From: Aminicenans sp964648465
GTDB taxonomy: Bacteria > Acidobacteriota > Aminicenantia > Aminicenantales > Aminicenantaceae
Length of the DNA: 64,000 bases
Reading direction: 5' to 3'
Assembly (NCBI GenBank): GCA_964648465.1
Contig: CAZYMU010000004.1
Span: forward strand, 37,845-101,844
The translations under genes were made by a program, and so were the position numbers. The first letter of the stretch is position 1. Every line of letters starts with the position of its first letter. Positions 44,918 through 55,400 of the stretch are shown in pieces. The notes below the pieces were generated by a model that saw only the letters and a list, made by a program, of their open reading frames with translations, made no database searches and was not told the origin of the DNA.

Positions 44918-47662
44918 TTAATTTTGGGTCAGGTATTTCTTTAAATACCTTGCAGTGTAGGATCTTGCTGATTTCAGGCACTCTTCAGGCGGGCCATAGA
45001 CAACGATTTCTCCACCCATGTCTCCTCCTTCCGGCCCAAGGTCGATAATATGATCTGCGCATTTGATCATATCCATGTTGCGCTCGATGACCACAACCGA
45101 ATTCCCTTCTTCTATGAGTTTCTGAAAGCACTCAAGAAGTACAGACACATCATCCAGGTGAAGACCGATTGTGGGTTCATCAAGTAGATAGAGTATTTTC
45201 TTGTTTTTTTGGTGGACAAGATTAAAGGCAAGTTTTATTCTTTGGAGTTCCCCTCCAGAAAGAGTTGTTGTCGGCTGGCCGAGTCTTAAATAGCCCAATC
45301 CTACTTCAGTGAGCGGCACAAGTTTTCTCCGAATCTTCGGGTTGTCCTCAAAGAAATCACAGGCTTCGAAAATGCTCATCTGCAAAACATCATCGATATT
45401 TTTCCCTTTGTATTTTACCTCAAGAATTTCGTTTTTGAACCTTTTTCCCTTGCAGGCTTCGCATGTTAAGACAACATCAGATAGAAATTGCATCTCTACA
45501 ATTTGACGGCCAGCACCTTTACAACTTTCACATCTCCCCCCAGGAGTGTTAAAAGAAAAATAACCCGGTTTATACCCCTGGGCTTTTGCTTCTCTTGTAC
45601 GGCTGAAAAGCTCCCTTATCTCGTCCATGGCTTTGGTATAGGTTGCAGGAATGGAGCGAGGAGAAGTGCTGAGTGGAGATTGGTCTACCATAATCACCTT
45701 ATCCACTTGGCTTTTTCCAATAATTTCTTTGAACCCGCATGTATCCTTCCCATTCCAGCCCTTGTACAGCACATCATATATAAGAGTGCTTTTCCCACTT
45801 CCTGAAACGCCAGTGATGCACGTGAAAATATTAAGTGGAATTTTGACATCCAAATGTTTTAAATTGTGTTTATAAGCATCTTTGACCTTAACAAATCTTT
45901 CGGGAATCCGTCTTTGTTTTGGAAGTTTTATTTTCCTTTCTCCCCTCAGATATTTGGCAGTAATAGAATCTGGAGACTTAAGGAAGCTTTTCATGGAGCC
46001 GGAGAAGATGACTTCTCCCCCACTATCTCCTGCTCCGGGGCCCAGATCAATAATGTGCTCGGTTGATTTTATTATTCCAGGGTCATGCTCCACAACAACT
46101 ACTGTGTTTCCGACATTTTTCAAAGATTTAAGTATTTCAATCAACCGTTGGTTATCTCTTGCGTGGAGGCCTATGCTTGGTTCATCCAGGACAAAAAGAG
46201 TTCCTACAAGAGAAGCGCTCAGGGCAGATGCCAGGTTTATTCTTTGTGCTTCACCTCCGCTTAGAGTAAAAGTCATTCTATCCAAGGTAATGTAGTCGAG
46301 GCCGACCTCCAGGAGGAATTTTAATCTCTCCTGGATTTCAGCGATTAATTTATCTGAGATTTGTTTTTGAAAAGGACTCAAGGAAAAGCTCTTAAAAAAA
46401 TCATCAGCCTGCCGAACCGTCATCTGTACCACTTGCCCGATAGAAAGGCCGTTAATCTTGACGTTGAGCGCTAAAGGGTTAAGGCGCATTTGCCCGCAGT
46501 CCGGACACGGAACATATTTTCTGTAGCGGGCCAGTAAGACTCTTACCTGAATCTTGTATTTTTTCTTCTGAAGCCTGTCAAAGAATCCTTTGACTCCTTT
46601 GTACCGCCCTTCTCCTTCAAATACAAACTGCTTCCATTCCTTTTTTAAATTTTTAAAGGGAATATCAGTTGGGATCCCCTTTTCTTGGGCCTCAAGGATC
46701 AATTTTCTCATTTTTCTTCGGGATGCTGGCTTTGTCCATGGTTGGACAGCCCCTTCTTCAAGAGATTTGTTTTCATCAGGGATAATTTTATCCTCATCAA
46801 TGACCGCAAGGTCGCCAAAACCTTGGCATGTTGGGCAGGCTCCTTGCGGGCTGTTAAAAGAGAAAAGATTTGGGAATGGTTCCTCATAGATGATTTTACA
46901 TTTTTTACACTCCAGGCGGTCTGAAAACAGCAGTTTCCCATGCCCTTCAGTTTGGACTTTGAGTTTTCCGTCTCCTTTTCTTAGTGCGATTTCCAGAGAA
47001 TCAACCAGCCTTTCTCTCTCTCTTCTATCCAGGGTCATCCTATCCACAAGCACATCAATACTTTCGGCCCCTTCGACTTTACTATCATCTATGTTAATAA
47101 TCCTGTTTTTCTGAAGAATACGGGCAAAACCATCCTTTTTCAGTGCTGATATGCTTTTCTCCAGAGGCCATGAAAAAAGTATCCATATCTTCGTGGATGG
47201 AGGAAATCGATAGAGGTCCTCTACTATTGAATCGATTGTATCCCTTTGTACAGGCTGACTACATTTAACACAGCGGATAGTTCCTATCCGGGCAAAAAGA
47301 ACCCTTAAAAAATCGTAAATTTCTGTAACTGTAGCAACTGTGGAACGTGGATTTTTTGTCACTGCTTTCTGCTGAATGGCAATTGCTGGGGGAATGCCTT
47401 CGATGAGGTCTGTATCAGGCTTTTCCATCCTTTCCAGAAACTGGCGGGCATAAGAAGATAGAGACTCGATATAGCGGCGCTGGCCTTCGGCATAAAGAGT
47501 ATCAAAAGCAAGGGAAGATTTACCGGAACCAGAAACTCCCGTGACCGTAATGAGCCTGTTCAGGGGAATGTCGAGGCTAATATTTTTAAGATTGTGGACT
47601 CTGACCCCTCTTAGTTTAATCATTTCTTTTGTTTTGTTTTGGTCGTCCAAATGCCGGGCCAT
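44918..47662 (-). CDS. uvrA: Excinuclease ABC subunit A (UvrA)
   Basis: 914 residues, two ABC modules. First Walker A GVSGSGKSSLAFDTLYAEGQRR; zinc module CKKC...CPTC, signature FTLSGGEAQRI; second Walker A GVSGSGKST, zinc module CESC...CEAC, signature TTLSGGELQRI and Walker B LYLLDEPTIGLH. Length and order match class I UvrA. It recognises DNA damage with UvrB. AGGTG precedes the ATG. Confidence 0.97.
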   Translation of the reverse strand: MARHLDDQNKTKEMIKLRGVRVHNLKNISLDIPLNRLITVTGVSGSGKSSLAFDTLYAEGQRRYIESLSSYARQFLERMEKPDTDLIEGIPPAIAIQQKAVTKNPRSTVATVTEIYDFLRVLFARIGTIRCVKCSQPVQRDTIDSIVEDLYRFPPSTKIWILFSWPLEKSISALKKDGFARILQKNRIINIDDSKVEGAESIDVLVDRMTLDRRERERLVDSLEIALRKGDGKLKVQTEGHGKLLFSDRLECKKCKIIYEEPFPNLFSFNSPQGACPTCQGFGDLAVIDEDKIIPDENKSLEEGAVQPWTKPASRRKMRKLILEAQEKGIPTDIPFKNLKKEWKQFVFEGEGRYKGVKGFFDRLQKKKYKIQVRVLLARYRKYVPCPDCGQMRLNPLALNVKINGLSIGQVVQMTVRQADDFFKSFSLSPFQKQISDKLIAEIQERLKFLLEVGLDYITLDRMTFTLSGGEAQRINLASALSASLVGTLFVLDEPSIGLHARDNQRLIEILKSLKNVGNTVVVVEHDPGIIKSTEHIIDLGPGAGDSGGEVIFSGSMKSFLKSPDSITAKYLRGERKIKLPKQRRIPERFVKVKDAYKHNLKHLDVKIPLNIFTCITGVSGSGKSTLIYDVLYKGWNGKDTCGFKEIIGKSQVDKVIMVDQSPLSTSPRSIPATYTKAMDEIRELFSRTREAKAQGYKPGYFSFNTPGGRCESCKGAGRQIVEMQFLSDVVLTCEACKGKRFKNEILEVKYKGKNIDDVLQMSIFEACDFFEDNPKIRRKLVPLTEVGLGYLRLGQPTTTLSGGELQRIKLAFNLVHQKNKKILYLLDEPTIGLHLDDVSVLLECFQKLIEEGNSVVVIERNMDMIKCADHIIDLGPEGGDMGGEIVVYGPPEECLKSARSYTARYLKKYLTQN

Positions 47663-47822
47663 TAATACACCTGTTATTTCTTTGATGTTATAGATTCATA
47701 TTATATTAGTGGATTGTTCGATAAATCAAATATTTACTCTTGTCAATAATCCAGTCTATAAAATTGGGAGCAGAATATATTTATATTTGATATAATATCC
47801 TGCCTTGAATAAGGAGGTCATA

Positions 47823-48044
47823 ATGCAAAAAGGGACGAAGTATGCTTTAATTCTTGGAGCTATTCCTTTTGCCGCTCTAGTTTTTGCCCTTCCTTTGGTG
47901 AACCGGATTAGGCCTGTAATACTCGGATTACCATTTATTCTGTTTTGGATTCTTTCATGGGTAATGTTGACTCCTTTGATTCTTTTTATTGCTTATCTTC
48001 TTGAGAGGAAATTTAATAATTCCGGTGAAGGAGAGGATAAGTGA
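47823..48044 (+). CDS. Small DUF3311-type membrane protein
   Basis: 73 residues from the ATG at 47823 (AGGAGG site), two transmembrane helices (about 5-25 and 35-60). Small DUF3311 proteins often precede SSF symporters and may be their accessory subunit. It overlaps the symporter start by 4 bp (GTGA). A TATAAT at 47791-47796 may be its -10. Confidence 0.78.
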   Translation: MQKGTKYALILGAIPFAALVFALPLVNRIRPVILGLPFILFWILSWVMLTPLILFIAYLLERKFNNSGEGEDK

Positions 48045-49516
48045 ACATAGCGTTGGTAATCATTCTGGCTGTCATTCTTTTTTCCGCACTGCTGGGAATC
48101 TTTGCTGGAAGACGGGAAAAGATGAATCTGGAGAACTGGACTGTAGGAGGCCGCCGGTTTGGGATCATCTTGATCTGGCTTCTTATGGCTGGAGAGATCT
48201 ATACTACGTTTACTTTTCTCGGCGCAAGCGGGTGGGCCTATTCTAAAGGAGCGCCTGCTTTTTACATATTGATCTATGGTACATTGGCTTATACTATTGC
48301 TTTTTTTATTCTTCCTGCCATATGGAAGATCGGTAAACGCTACAGCCTCCATACCCAGCCTGACTTTTTCATTAAAATTTATAACAGCCGTTCCCTTGGT
48401 ATTTTTGTTGCCCTGATAGGAGTCTTTTCCATCCTCCCGTATCTGCAGTTACAGCTTGCAGGGTTGGGTTTTATTGTCGAAGTAGCCAGCAATGGTGTTA
48501 TTAGCTCCAATCTGGCAATAGGTATTTCATTTATCCTGACTTGTACTTTTGTGTATACAAGTGGCATTAAAGGAGCTGCATGGGTTTCCATTATTAAGGA
48601 TATCATGATGATTGTTGCTGTTGTGATTGTAGGAATTGGAGCCCCCTTAATCTATTTCGGCAGTTTCGGGAATATGTTCCAAACATTGATTGAAAAGATG
48701 CCTGAACATCTTGTTTTTCCAGGCTCTGCACCTCATATGAATGTTATATGGGTGATGTCCACAGTTCTTCTGACAGGCATGGGATTCTATATGTGGCCCC
48801 ACGTTTTTGGGTCTGCTTTTTCAGCAAAGAGTGAAAAAATCATTAAAAAAAATGCTATTATAATGCCTTTTTATCAAATTCCGATCTTGCTTATATTTAT
48901 GGTTGGATTTACCGCTATTTTGGTAATTCCCGGCTTAGAAAATGGGGACCTGGCATTTCTGACCCTTGTTAACAAAACATATCCTTCCTGGTTCATGGGT
49001 TTTGTTGGAGCGGCCGGAGCCGTGACAGCCATGGTTCCATCCGCTATTCTCGTTCTCTTTGCCTCAACGCTCTTGGCAAAAAATGTATATCAAGCGGGAT
49101 TCAATCCTAAAGCCAGCGAGGAAACAGTATTGCGGCTTTCCCGTTTTATGGTAGTGGTAATTACAGCCCTGGCCCTTGGATTAGCCCTCTTTTTTCCAAA
49201 TGAACTCGTACCCCTTCTTATCTTCGGTTATGATGGTGTCAGTCAATTTTTCCCTGGAGTCGTCCTAGGCCTGTTCTGGAATCGTGTAACAAAGACTGGG
49301 GTATTTTCAGGATTGATTGCAGGAATCAGTGTGGTTGTGTGTCTTATCGTTGCAGGAAAAGACCCTTTTCTTGGATTAAATGCAGGATTTGTCGGCCTTG
49401 TGGTGAATGCTTTTGTTGCTCTGTCTATAAGTATTTTGACAGGGCCTCCCCGCTATAAATTAAGGGGCAAAAACTTAATTATCAAAAAAATCCAAAAAAA
49501 CGGAGGTTCTCTATGA
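48041..49516 (+). CDS. Sodium:solute symporter (SSF family)
   Basis: 491 residues beginning at GTG, about 13 membrane helices. LENWTVGGRRFGIILIWLLMAGEIYTTFTFLGASG region and GAPAFYI are typical of SSF. With the DUF3311 partner upstream and an amidohydrolase downstream, it may import an N-acyl amino acid or peptide-like solute; substrate is inference. Confidence 0.88.
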   Translation: MNIALVIILAVILFSALLGIFAGRREKMNLENWTVGGRRFGIILIWLLMAGEIYTTFTFLGASGWAYSKGAPAFYILIYGTLAYTIAFFILPAIWKIGKRYSLHTQPDFFIKIYNSRSLGIFVALIGVFSILPYLQLQLAGLGFIVEVASNGVISSNLAIGISFILTCTFVYTSGIKGAAWVSIIKDIMMIVAVVIVGIGAPLIYFGSFGNMFQTLIEKMPEHLVFPGSAPHMNVIWVMSTVLLTGMGFYMWPHVFGSAFSAKSEKIIKKNAIIMPFYQIPILLIFMVGFTAILVIPGLENGDLAFLTLVNKTYPSWFMGFVGAAGAVTAMVPSAILVLFASTLLAKNVYQAGFNPKASEETVLRLSRFMVVVITALALGLALFFPNELVPLLIFGYDGVSQFFPGVVLGLFWNRVTKTGVFSGLIAGISVVVCLIVAGKDPFLGLNAGFVGLVVNAFVALSISILTGPPRYKLRGKNLIIKKIQKNGGSL

Positions 49517-50676
49517 TGGAAACACTAAAAAACGAAGTGAGCGATTTGACAGATCAACTCATAGAATGGCGGCGTGATTTTCACCAGCACCCTGAAATTG
49601 CATTTCATGAAGAAAGAACTTCAAAAACAATACGTACATTTATGGAAACGCTAGGCATGCCGGTGAGTTCATATGCAAAGACAGGATTGAGAGGTGAGCT
49701 TGAAGGAAAACTCGGGGGAAAAACAGTTGCCATCAGGGCTGATATGGATGCCCTTCCTATCACAGAGGAAGGTGATAAAGAGTACATCTCAGAAAATCCT
49801 GGAGCAACCCATGCATGCGGGCATGACGGCCATATGGCTATAGCGATGGGTACAGCAAAAATCCTGGCCCACAGAAAAAACCAGTTTAGAGGGAAAGTTG
49901 TCTTTCTTTTTCAGCCGGCTGAAGAACTACCCCCTGGAGGGGCGAATCTAATGTTAGATGAAGGCGTTCTTGAAGGAGTAGATGCTATTTTTGGCCTTCA
50001 TCTCTGGCAATCTCTACCAACAGGTTCTATTGGTATTGTGAAAGGATCAATGATGGCCCAGGCTGATAATTTTGAGATTATTGTAAGAGGCAAAGCCGGC
50101 CATGGTTCTATGCCTCACCAAACAGTGGATTCTATTCTGGCTGCCTCTCATATTATAGTAAACAGTCAGAGTATAGTGAGCCGGAGTGTTAACCCGCTAA
50201 AGCCTGTTGTTGTTTCATTCGGAACTGTGAATGGGGGAACTGTCTATAATATCATTCCACCTGAAGTGAAGTTAACCGGGACAGTGAGAACTTTTGACAG
50301 TTCAGTCCAGAACTTGGCGCAAAAGCGTCTTAAAGAAATTGCAGAAAAGACTGCAAAAACTTTTGGTGCTGAATCTGAATTTAAATATATAAAGGGTTAT
50401 CCTACAGTCGTTAATAACCCGGATATGACGGATTTTGTATTGGAAGTAGTCAAAAAGGTTCTTGGCAAGGATAGGATTAAAGCATTTAATCCTGTCATGG
50501 GAGGTGAGGACTTTGCCTATTTTCTTCAGAAATTGCCAGGTGCTTTTTTATTTTTTGGAATGGGAGATGGAATGGAATTCCCTCATCACCATCCTGCGTT
50601 TGATATAGATGAGAGGGCTCTACCTGAGGCAACACTGCTTATGACAAATATAGCTCTAGAATACTTAAAATATTAA
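49513..50676 (+). CDS. M20-family amidohydrolase/peptidase (N-acyl-amino acid hydrolase type)
   Basis: 387 residues. WRRDFHQHPE, ADMDALPITE, ACGHDGHMA and a central dimerisation domain, ending MGGEDFAYFLQ and HHHPAFDIDE. This is the M20D set with two metal ions. It cleaves N-acyl amino acids or similar. Coupled to the symporter (ATGA overlap), suggesting uptake then hydrolysis. Confidence 0.9.
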   Translation: MMETLKNEVSDLTDQLIEWRRDFHQHPEIAFHEERTSKTIRTFMETLGMPVSSYAKTGLRGELEGKLGGKTVAIRADMDALPITEEGDKEYISENPGATHACGHDGHMAIAMGTAKILAHRKNQFRGKVVFLFQPAEELPPGGANLMLDEGVLEGVDAIFGLHLWQSLPTGSIGIVKGSMMAQADNFEIIVRGKAGHGSMPHQTVDSILAASHIIVNSQSIVSRSVNPLKPVVVSFGTVNGGTVYNIIPPEVKLTGTVRTFDSSVQNLAQKRLKEIAEKTAKTFGAESEFKYIKGYPTVVNNPDMTDFVLEVVKKVLGKDRIKAFNPVMGGEDFAYFLQKLPGAFLFFGMGDGMEFPHHHPAFDIDERALPEATLLMTNIALEYLKY

Positions 50677-51813
50677 ATATTTGCTATTTTCAATTATTGT
50701 TTCGCTCTGATGTTTGGAATATACAAGAACTATTGATCGTACTGTAATCCTAGGTTGAGTCGAGGGGATATAAATACGGTCCAGGTGGGTGACTTCTCCA
50801 GGCATTGAAAAATCACTGGGGCCAACAATGCCGCCGAAATGCTCACTTCTTCCGAAAGCCACATGAAAACCAAGTTTCTCGTCCAGAAGAAGTTTGCCGA
50901 TAGGTTGGATGCCAAAATCTTCGAGCACACCAAAACCCAGTTCTGCCATGTTTCCATAGGCAGGTTCTCTCCGTAAATGATCGGCCTCAACTTTGGCTGA
51001 TTGACCCTCTCCTCGCGCACTAACGGCTTTGTTTTCCTTTATCCTGAATAAAACTACATCATCATTTATCTGGACAGGAAGCACTCCTTCTGTTTTGCTC
51101 ATCTCTTGAAGTTCGCCTTCGTATGGAACAATATAGGCCTCTCCACTGGGAAGATTGCCGGCCTGGCCTTTCTCTGGAAAACGGCCTGAACTGGCATGGG
51201 CCTTGCGGAATCGGAGGTCGAAGAACATACGGAATGAATCCAGGCCATCGACACTAAACTCCACCTCAGCAGCCTCGGCCCTGTCCAGTTTCTCTTTTAT
51301 CAAAAGGACTCTCCGATTGACTTCAGTATAGTCAATTCTGAGAGCAGGAATCATCTCAGTGGAAAATCCCGGCATGGTAGCTGCACGAAAACCAAATTCT
51401 TTAGCTGCATTTTTTAATGGAGCTGTAGTTGAATATTGCGTGGGCGCTAGGAATATTTGTGCTTCTTTGAAAATATACTCAAATGAAGTTTTATTCCCAT
51501 AGAGATCCAGTCCATCTGCTGTTACAGGTAATTCTTCTCTTATTAGTGTGCCCGAAGTTGGAAGGTCAGCATTGTTTGAGCCGACATCGGGATAAGCAAT
51601 CAGCATTATTTTTTGGACTTTTAGGGATGCGGTCTTGTCTTTTAACAAATGATGCCATTCTTCTGCAAGTGACCGCCGGAGCTTCCAGTTGCTGTGGTCA
51701 TCTTTTGGATTTCTGGGGATATCAACTAGTATGCCGATTGCATGGTCTTGCGAATGGTGGGGAAAAACCGACTTGACCAAATTTACAAGTTCATTTGTAG
51801 ATAACTTTTCCAT
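50665..51813 (-). CDS. M29-like aminopeptidase
   Basis: 382 residues from the ATG at 51813 (AAAGGAG site). The C-terminal half has GFGVLEDFGIQPIGKLLLDEK, AFGRSEHFGG and HLDRIYIP, resembling the metal-binding region of thermophilic aminopeptidase (M29/AmpS). The N-terminal half is more divergent. It ends overlapping the M20 gene tail to tail by 12 bp. Confidence 0.72.
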   Translation of the reverse strand: MEKLSTNELVNLVKSVFPHHSQDHAIGILVDIPRNPKDDHSNWKLRRSLAEEWHHLLKDKTASLKVQKIMLIAYPDVGSNNADLPTSGTLIREELPVTADGLDLYGNKTSFEYIFKEAQIFLAPTQYSTTAPLKNAAKEFGFRAATMPGFSTEMIPALRIDYTEVNRRVLLIKEKLDRAEAAEVEFSVDGLDSFRMFFDLRFRKAHASSGRFPEKGQAGNLPSGEAYIVPYEGELQEMSKTEGVLPVQINDDVVLFRIKENKAVSARGEGQSAKVEADHLRREPAYGNMAELGFGVLEDFGIQPIGKLLLDEKLGFHVAFGRSEHFGGIVGPSDFSMPGEVTHLDRIYIPSTQPRITVRSIVLVYSKHQSETIIENSKYLIF

Positions 51814-51941
51814 ATATATCTCCTTTACTCTTTCCATTTTATAGCAATACAAAGATGATAAGCAAGGCAAACTTCTCAGCTAGAAAAAGAAAACAAAAAA
51901 GTAGAGTATCAGCGATAAATATTGTGGATTGTTGAAATTAA

Positions 51942-52307
51942 GGTTCATCGCAATAATGCATACCTGGATAGATAGTATCGGATGAAATACCTGTAAACGA
52001 ATAAATTTGAGGGGATGGAGGAAGCGACATTGAAAGATTTAGCCTTTATGAGTCGATCTTCGAGGGAATCCGACGCGAAGTCGGGCCTGATGGATGTGTG
52101 AGCACTGTATAATCAGAGAGGCGGTGTTAATGATGGCTCGCGGACATTGGGGTGCTGCTTAAGATAATCATGCGGAGTTCCAGCAGAGCCGAGAAGATCG
52201 GGGAGGAAATGGCGTTAAAAATCTTAGTGGAGCGCAGACATGCACTCAAATTCATCTGTTCCTATTCTTCTTGTCTTCTAATCAGGTACTCATTATTGCG
52301 AGGAGCC
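51942..52307 (+). mobile_element. Complete copy B of the MITE-like element
   Basis: 366 bp. Imperfect terminal inverted repeats of about 24 bp: left begins GGTTCATCGCAATAATGC, right (reversed) GGCTCCTCGCAATAATGA, 19-20 of 24 positions matching. It is bounded by an 8-bp direct repeat GAAATTAA (51934-51941 and 52308-52315), a target duplication. No transposase inside. Two mini-ORFs (52015-52101 and 52170-52328) are conserved with copy A. It fills the gap after the M29 gene; the rest of the gap shows nothing else. Confidence 0.9.
52015..52101 (+). other. Mini-ORF 1 in repeat copy B (28 codons)
   Basis: Begins MEEATLKDLAFMS and ends SGLMDV. It differs from copy A at one amino acid and three synonymous sites. 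GAGGGG directly abuts the ATG, poor spacing for translation; the GGAGG inside the ORF could serve a start further down. Coding status uncertain. Confidence 0.3.
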
Positions 52308-52364
52308 GAAATTAAAAAGACGCTTTAATCTTTCAATTTTCAGGAAGAAAGAGGAAATACTAGG

Positions 52365-52381
52365 GCAGCTTTAAAAGCTGC
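52365..52381 (-). terminator. Weak hairpin after the RND gene
   Basis: GCAGCTTTAAAAGCTGC is self-complementary and lies 23 bp past the end of the CzcA-like gene. No T tract follows on the minus strand, so it is at best a poor intrinsic terminator. Confidence 0.3.
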
Positions 52382-52403
52382 TCTGGCTATCCTTAAATCA
52401 AGA

Positions 52404-55400
52404 TTATGAGCTCTTTTTTAACAACCTTCTTCTTTTTATTCCCCCTTCAAATAATTCATAGAGAATAGGCAGTTGTAAAGCTGCTAAGAAGATAGCATCC
52501 AGCTCACCTCCAATGTAAACCATAGCCATTGGTGCTAATATTTCCGAACCAGATGTACCTCCGCTGAATATAAGAAGCGGCAGGACTCCTGCGATTATAA
52601 CTAATTCCGTTATCAGAACCGGCCTGAGCCTTATCAAAGAGCCCTGGATTACAGCTTCTCTTAAAGGTTTTCCCTCTTTGCGTAGACTATTATAAAAACC
52701 TACCATAATAAAGGCATTCTGAATAGATATGCCAAATAGAGCTATGAAACCAATAACAGATGAGACGTTGAATGTCATCCCAAAAATGTAAATTGCTATT
52801 ACTCCGCTCATCATGGAAAATGGGACATTTATCATTATGCAAAGAGCATTTTTAAAGGAAAAGAAAATCATCAGCAGAAAGAAAACAAGCAGCCCTACCA
52901 GAACGCTCAAGAATAGCAGTCTGCGAAAACCCCTTTGCTGATTTTCGAACTGGCCGCCGAAAGTAACGTAATACCCTGCCGGCAAGCTAATCTTATCTTC
53001 AATAGCTTTCTTTGCTTCTGTTACCCAGCTTCCCTGGTCTCTTTCTGTTACATTGCATATGATAACCCTTCTTCTCTGGACATTTTCCCTCATTATTGTA
53101 AGCGGCCCTTCACTCATCTCAAAGTCAGCAAGTTCTTTTAACGGAATCCTCTGGCCAGAGGGGCTGTCTACAGGCAAATTTTTAATTGTTTCAATTTCCT
53201 TTCTAAATTTTTCCTGAAATCGAATAAATACGGCAAACTTTCGGTGTCCTTCAAGAATATCAGTAGTTTCTATTCCGTTTAATGCCGTCTCAATCACCTC
53301 AGATGCCTCAGAAATATTAATTCCATAACGGGCCAGATTTTTTCGGTTAAGTATTATATTTATTTGAGGTGTACCTGTTGTCTGTTCTATCCGCAGGTCA
53401 GCTACTCCTCTGATGTTTTCAACTGCCGAATGTATTTCTTCTATTTTTTGATTCAGAACTTCCAACTCTGGACCAAAGAGCTTAATAGCAATCGCTCCTT
53501 CGATGCCTGTAAGCATTTCTGCCATCTTGTTTTGAATTGGCTGCTCAAAGATATACCGGAGTCCTGGCATTTTATCGAGCTTTGCTCTCATTTCATTTAA
53601 CATTTCCTCTAGATGAAGCTTCCTCTTTCTCTTCGGTACTAAGTCCATAATATAATGACTGTGATTGACACCGTGGACATGTTCTGATTGTTCTGCTCGG
53701 CCAGTTGTTCGATTAACGGATAATACTTCGGGAAATTCTAGCATTAATTTTTCTACTCTATAGCCTATCCGGTTGCTTTCTTCAAGAGACGTTCCCGGTG
53801 AGAGAATAGTGCTCAATATGATTGAACCTTCGTCCATTTGTGGAATAAATTCCCTTCCTATTTTTGGAATCAAAATAATCATCAGAGAGAGATAAACAAT
53901 ACCTGTAATAAGAAGGTATTTCCAGCGGTGTTCAAGGCAGAAGCTCAGCGCAATTTTATATATTTTCTTAATGAATTTCATGACAACATTATCTTCCTCA
54001 GAAATTTTCTTTTTCTTCAACAGTAATGAGCAAAGAACAGGCTGAATCGTTAAGGCGCAGAGCAGCCCTGCAAAAAGAGATGCCGCAACTGCAAAGGCAG
54101 CAGGAGCAAACATTCTTCCTTCTATTCCGCTTAATCCGAATAAAGGTAAAAAGACCAGGATAATAATAATAGCCGCTTCAAATATAAGATGTCCGATTTC
54201 CTTAGCCCCTTCAAGAGTACCTTGGACGATTCCCTTTCCTTTTTGTTGGAGAATGCGGTATATGTTTTCTACCATGATGACAGAGGAATTAGCCATCTTC
54301 CCTATTCCAATCGCGAGCCCACCCAGAGACATAACAGTTATGCCAATGCCGAATATTTTCATCATTATCACGGCAAACAGCACGGATATTGGTATTGTAA
54401 ATGAAGTTATCAGAGCAGACCTTAGATTGCCCATGAAGAGCAAAATAACCAGTATAACCAGAATAGCTCCCTCTATCATTGACCTTTCCACGTGGCCTAT
54501 GGACTCCCATATAAGGACAGACTGGTCATAATAGGGGGTTATCTTTATTTTTTCAGGAAGGGATTTGGCCAGACCTTCAAGAGCATTTTTAACGTTTCGG
54601 ATAGTAGTGAGGGTGTTTCCACCATATTGTTTTTCTATGACAACATCTACTACTTCACGGCCATTTCGGCTGGCTATCCCCCTTCTTAGTCTATGTCCCA
54701 CCTTTACCTCGGCGACGTCTTTAACATATACAGGGACATTGTTTCTTGCTGTAATCAATGTGGTTTTAATATGCTCAATAGTTTTCATTCTCCCAAGGCC
54801 GCGGATGATAAATTCTTGAGACCCCTTGAAAAGCAGACCACCTGTAGGGTTATAGTTGTTTTCTTCTATAGCTTTTTTGACATCGGCTATAGTAACACCG
54901 AAATTTTTTAACTGAGTAGGGTCAACCAACACCTGGTACTGCTTAATGAATCCTCCAAGGTTGACCACAAAGGAAATACCCGGAACCCCCAATAATCTGT
55001 AGCGAATTACCCAGTCGCTTACTGACCTGAGTTCCATAGGATCGACATCACCTTCTACCACAAACTGAAACACTTCCCCCATCCTGGATGATACTGGCCC
55101 AAGAATAGGACTGAGGCTGGCTGCAGGAAGCTGATTTACTACAAGTTCCAGCCTGCTGGTGACTAACTGCCTGGCTAAATAAATGTCTGTTCCCCAATCA
55201 AATTCAACCGTAACGACGGAAATGCCCAAACTCGACTCAGAACGCACACGTGTCACATGGGGGGCACCGTTCATGATACTCTCCAGGGGTCTGGTAATTA
55301 ATTTCTCTATTTCTTCTGAGGGCATTCCAGAGTTCTCCGTAACTATGTTTACGAGAGGAGCATTTAAGTCAGGATAGACATCTACTGGCAGACTTATAAA

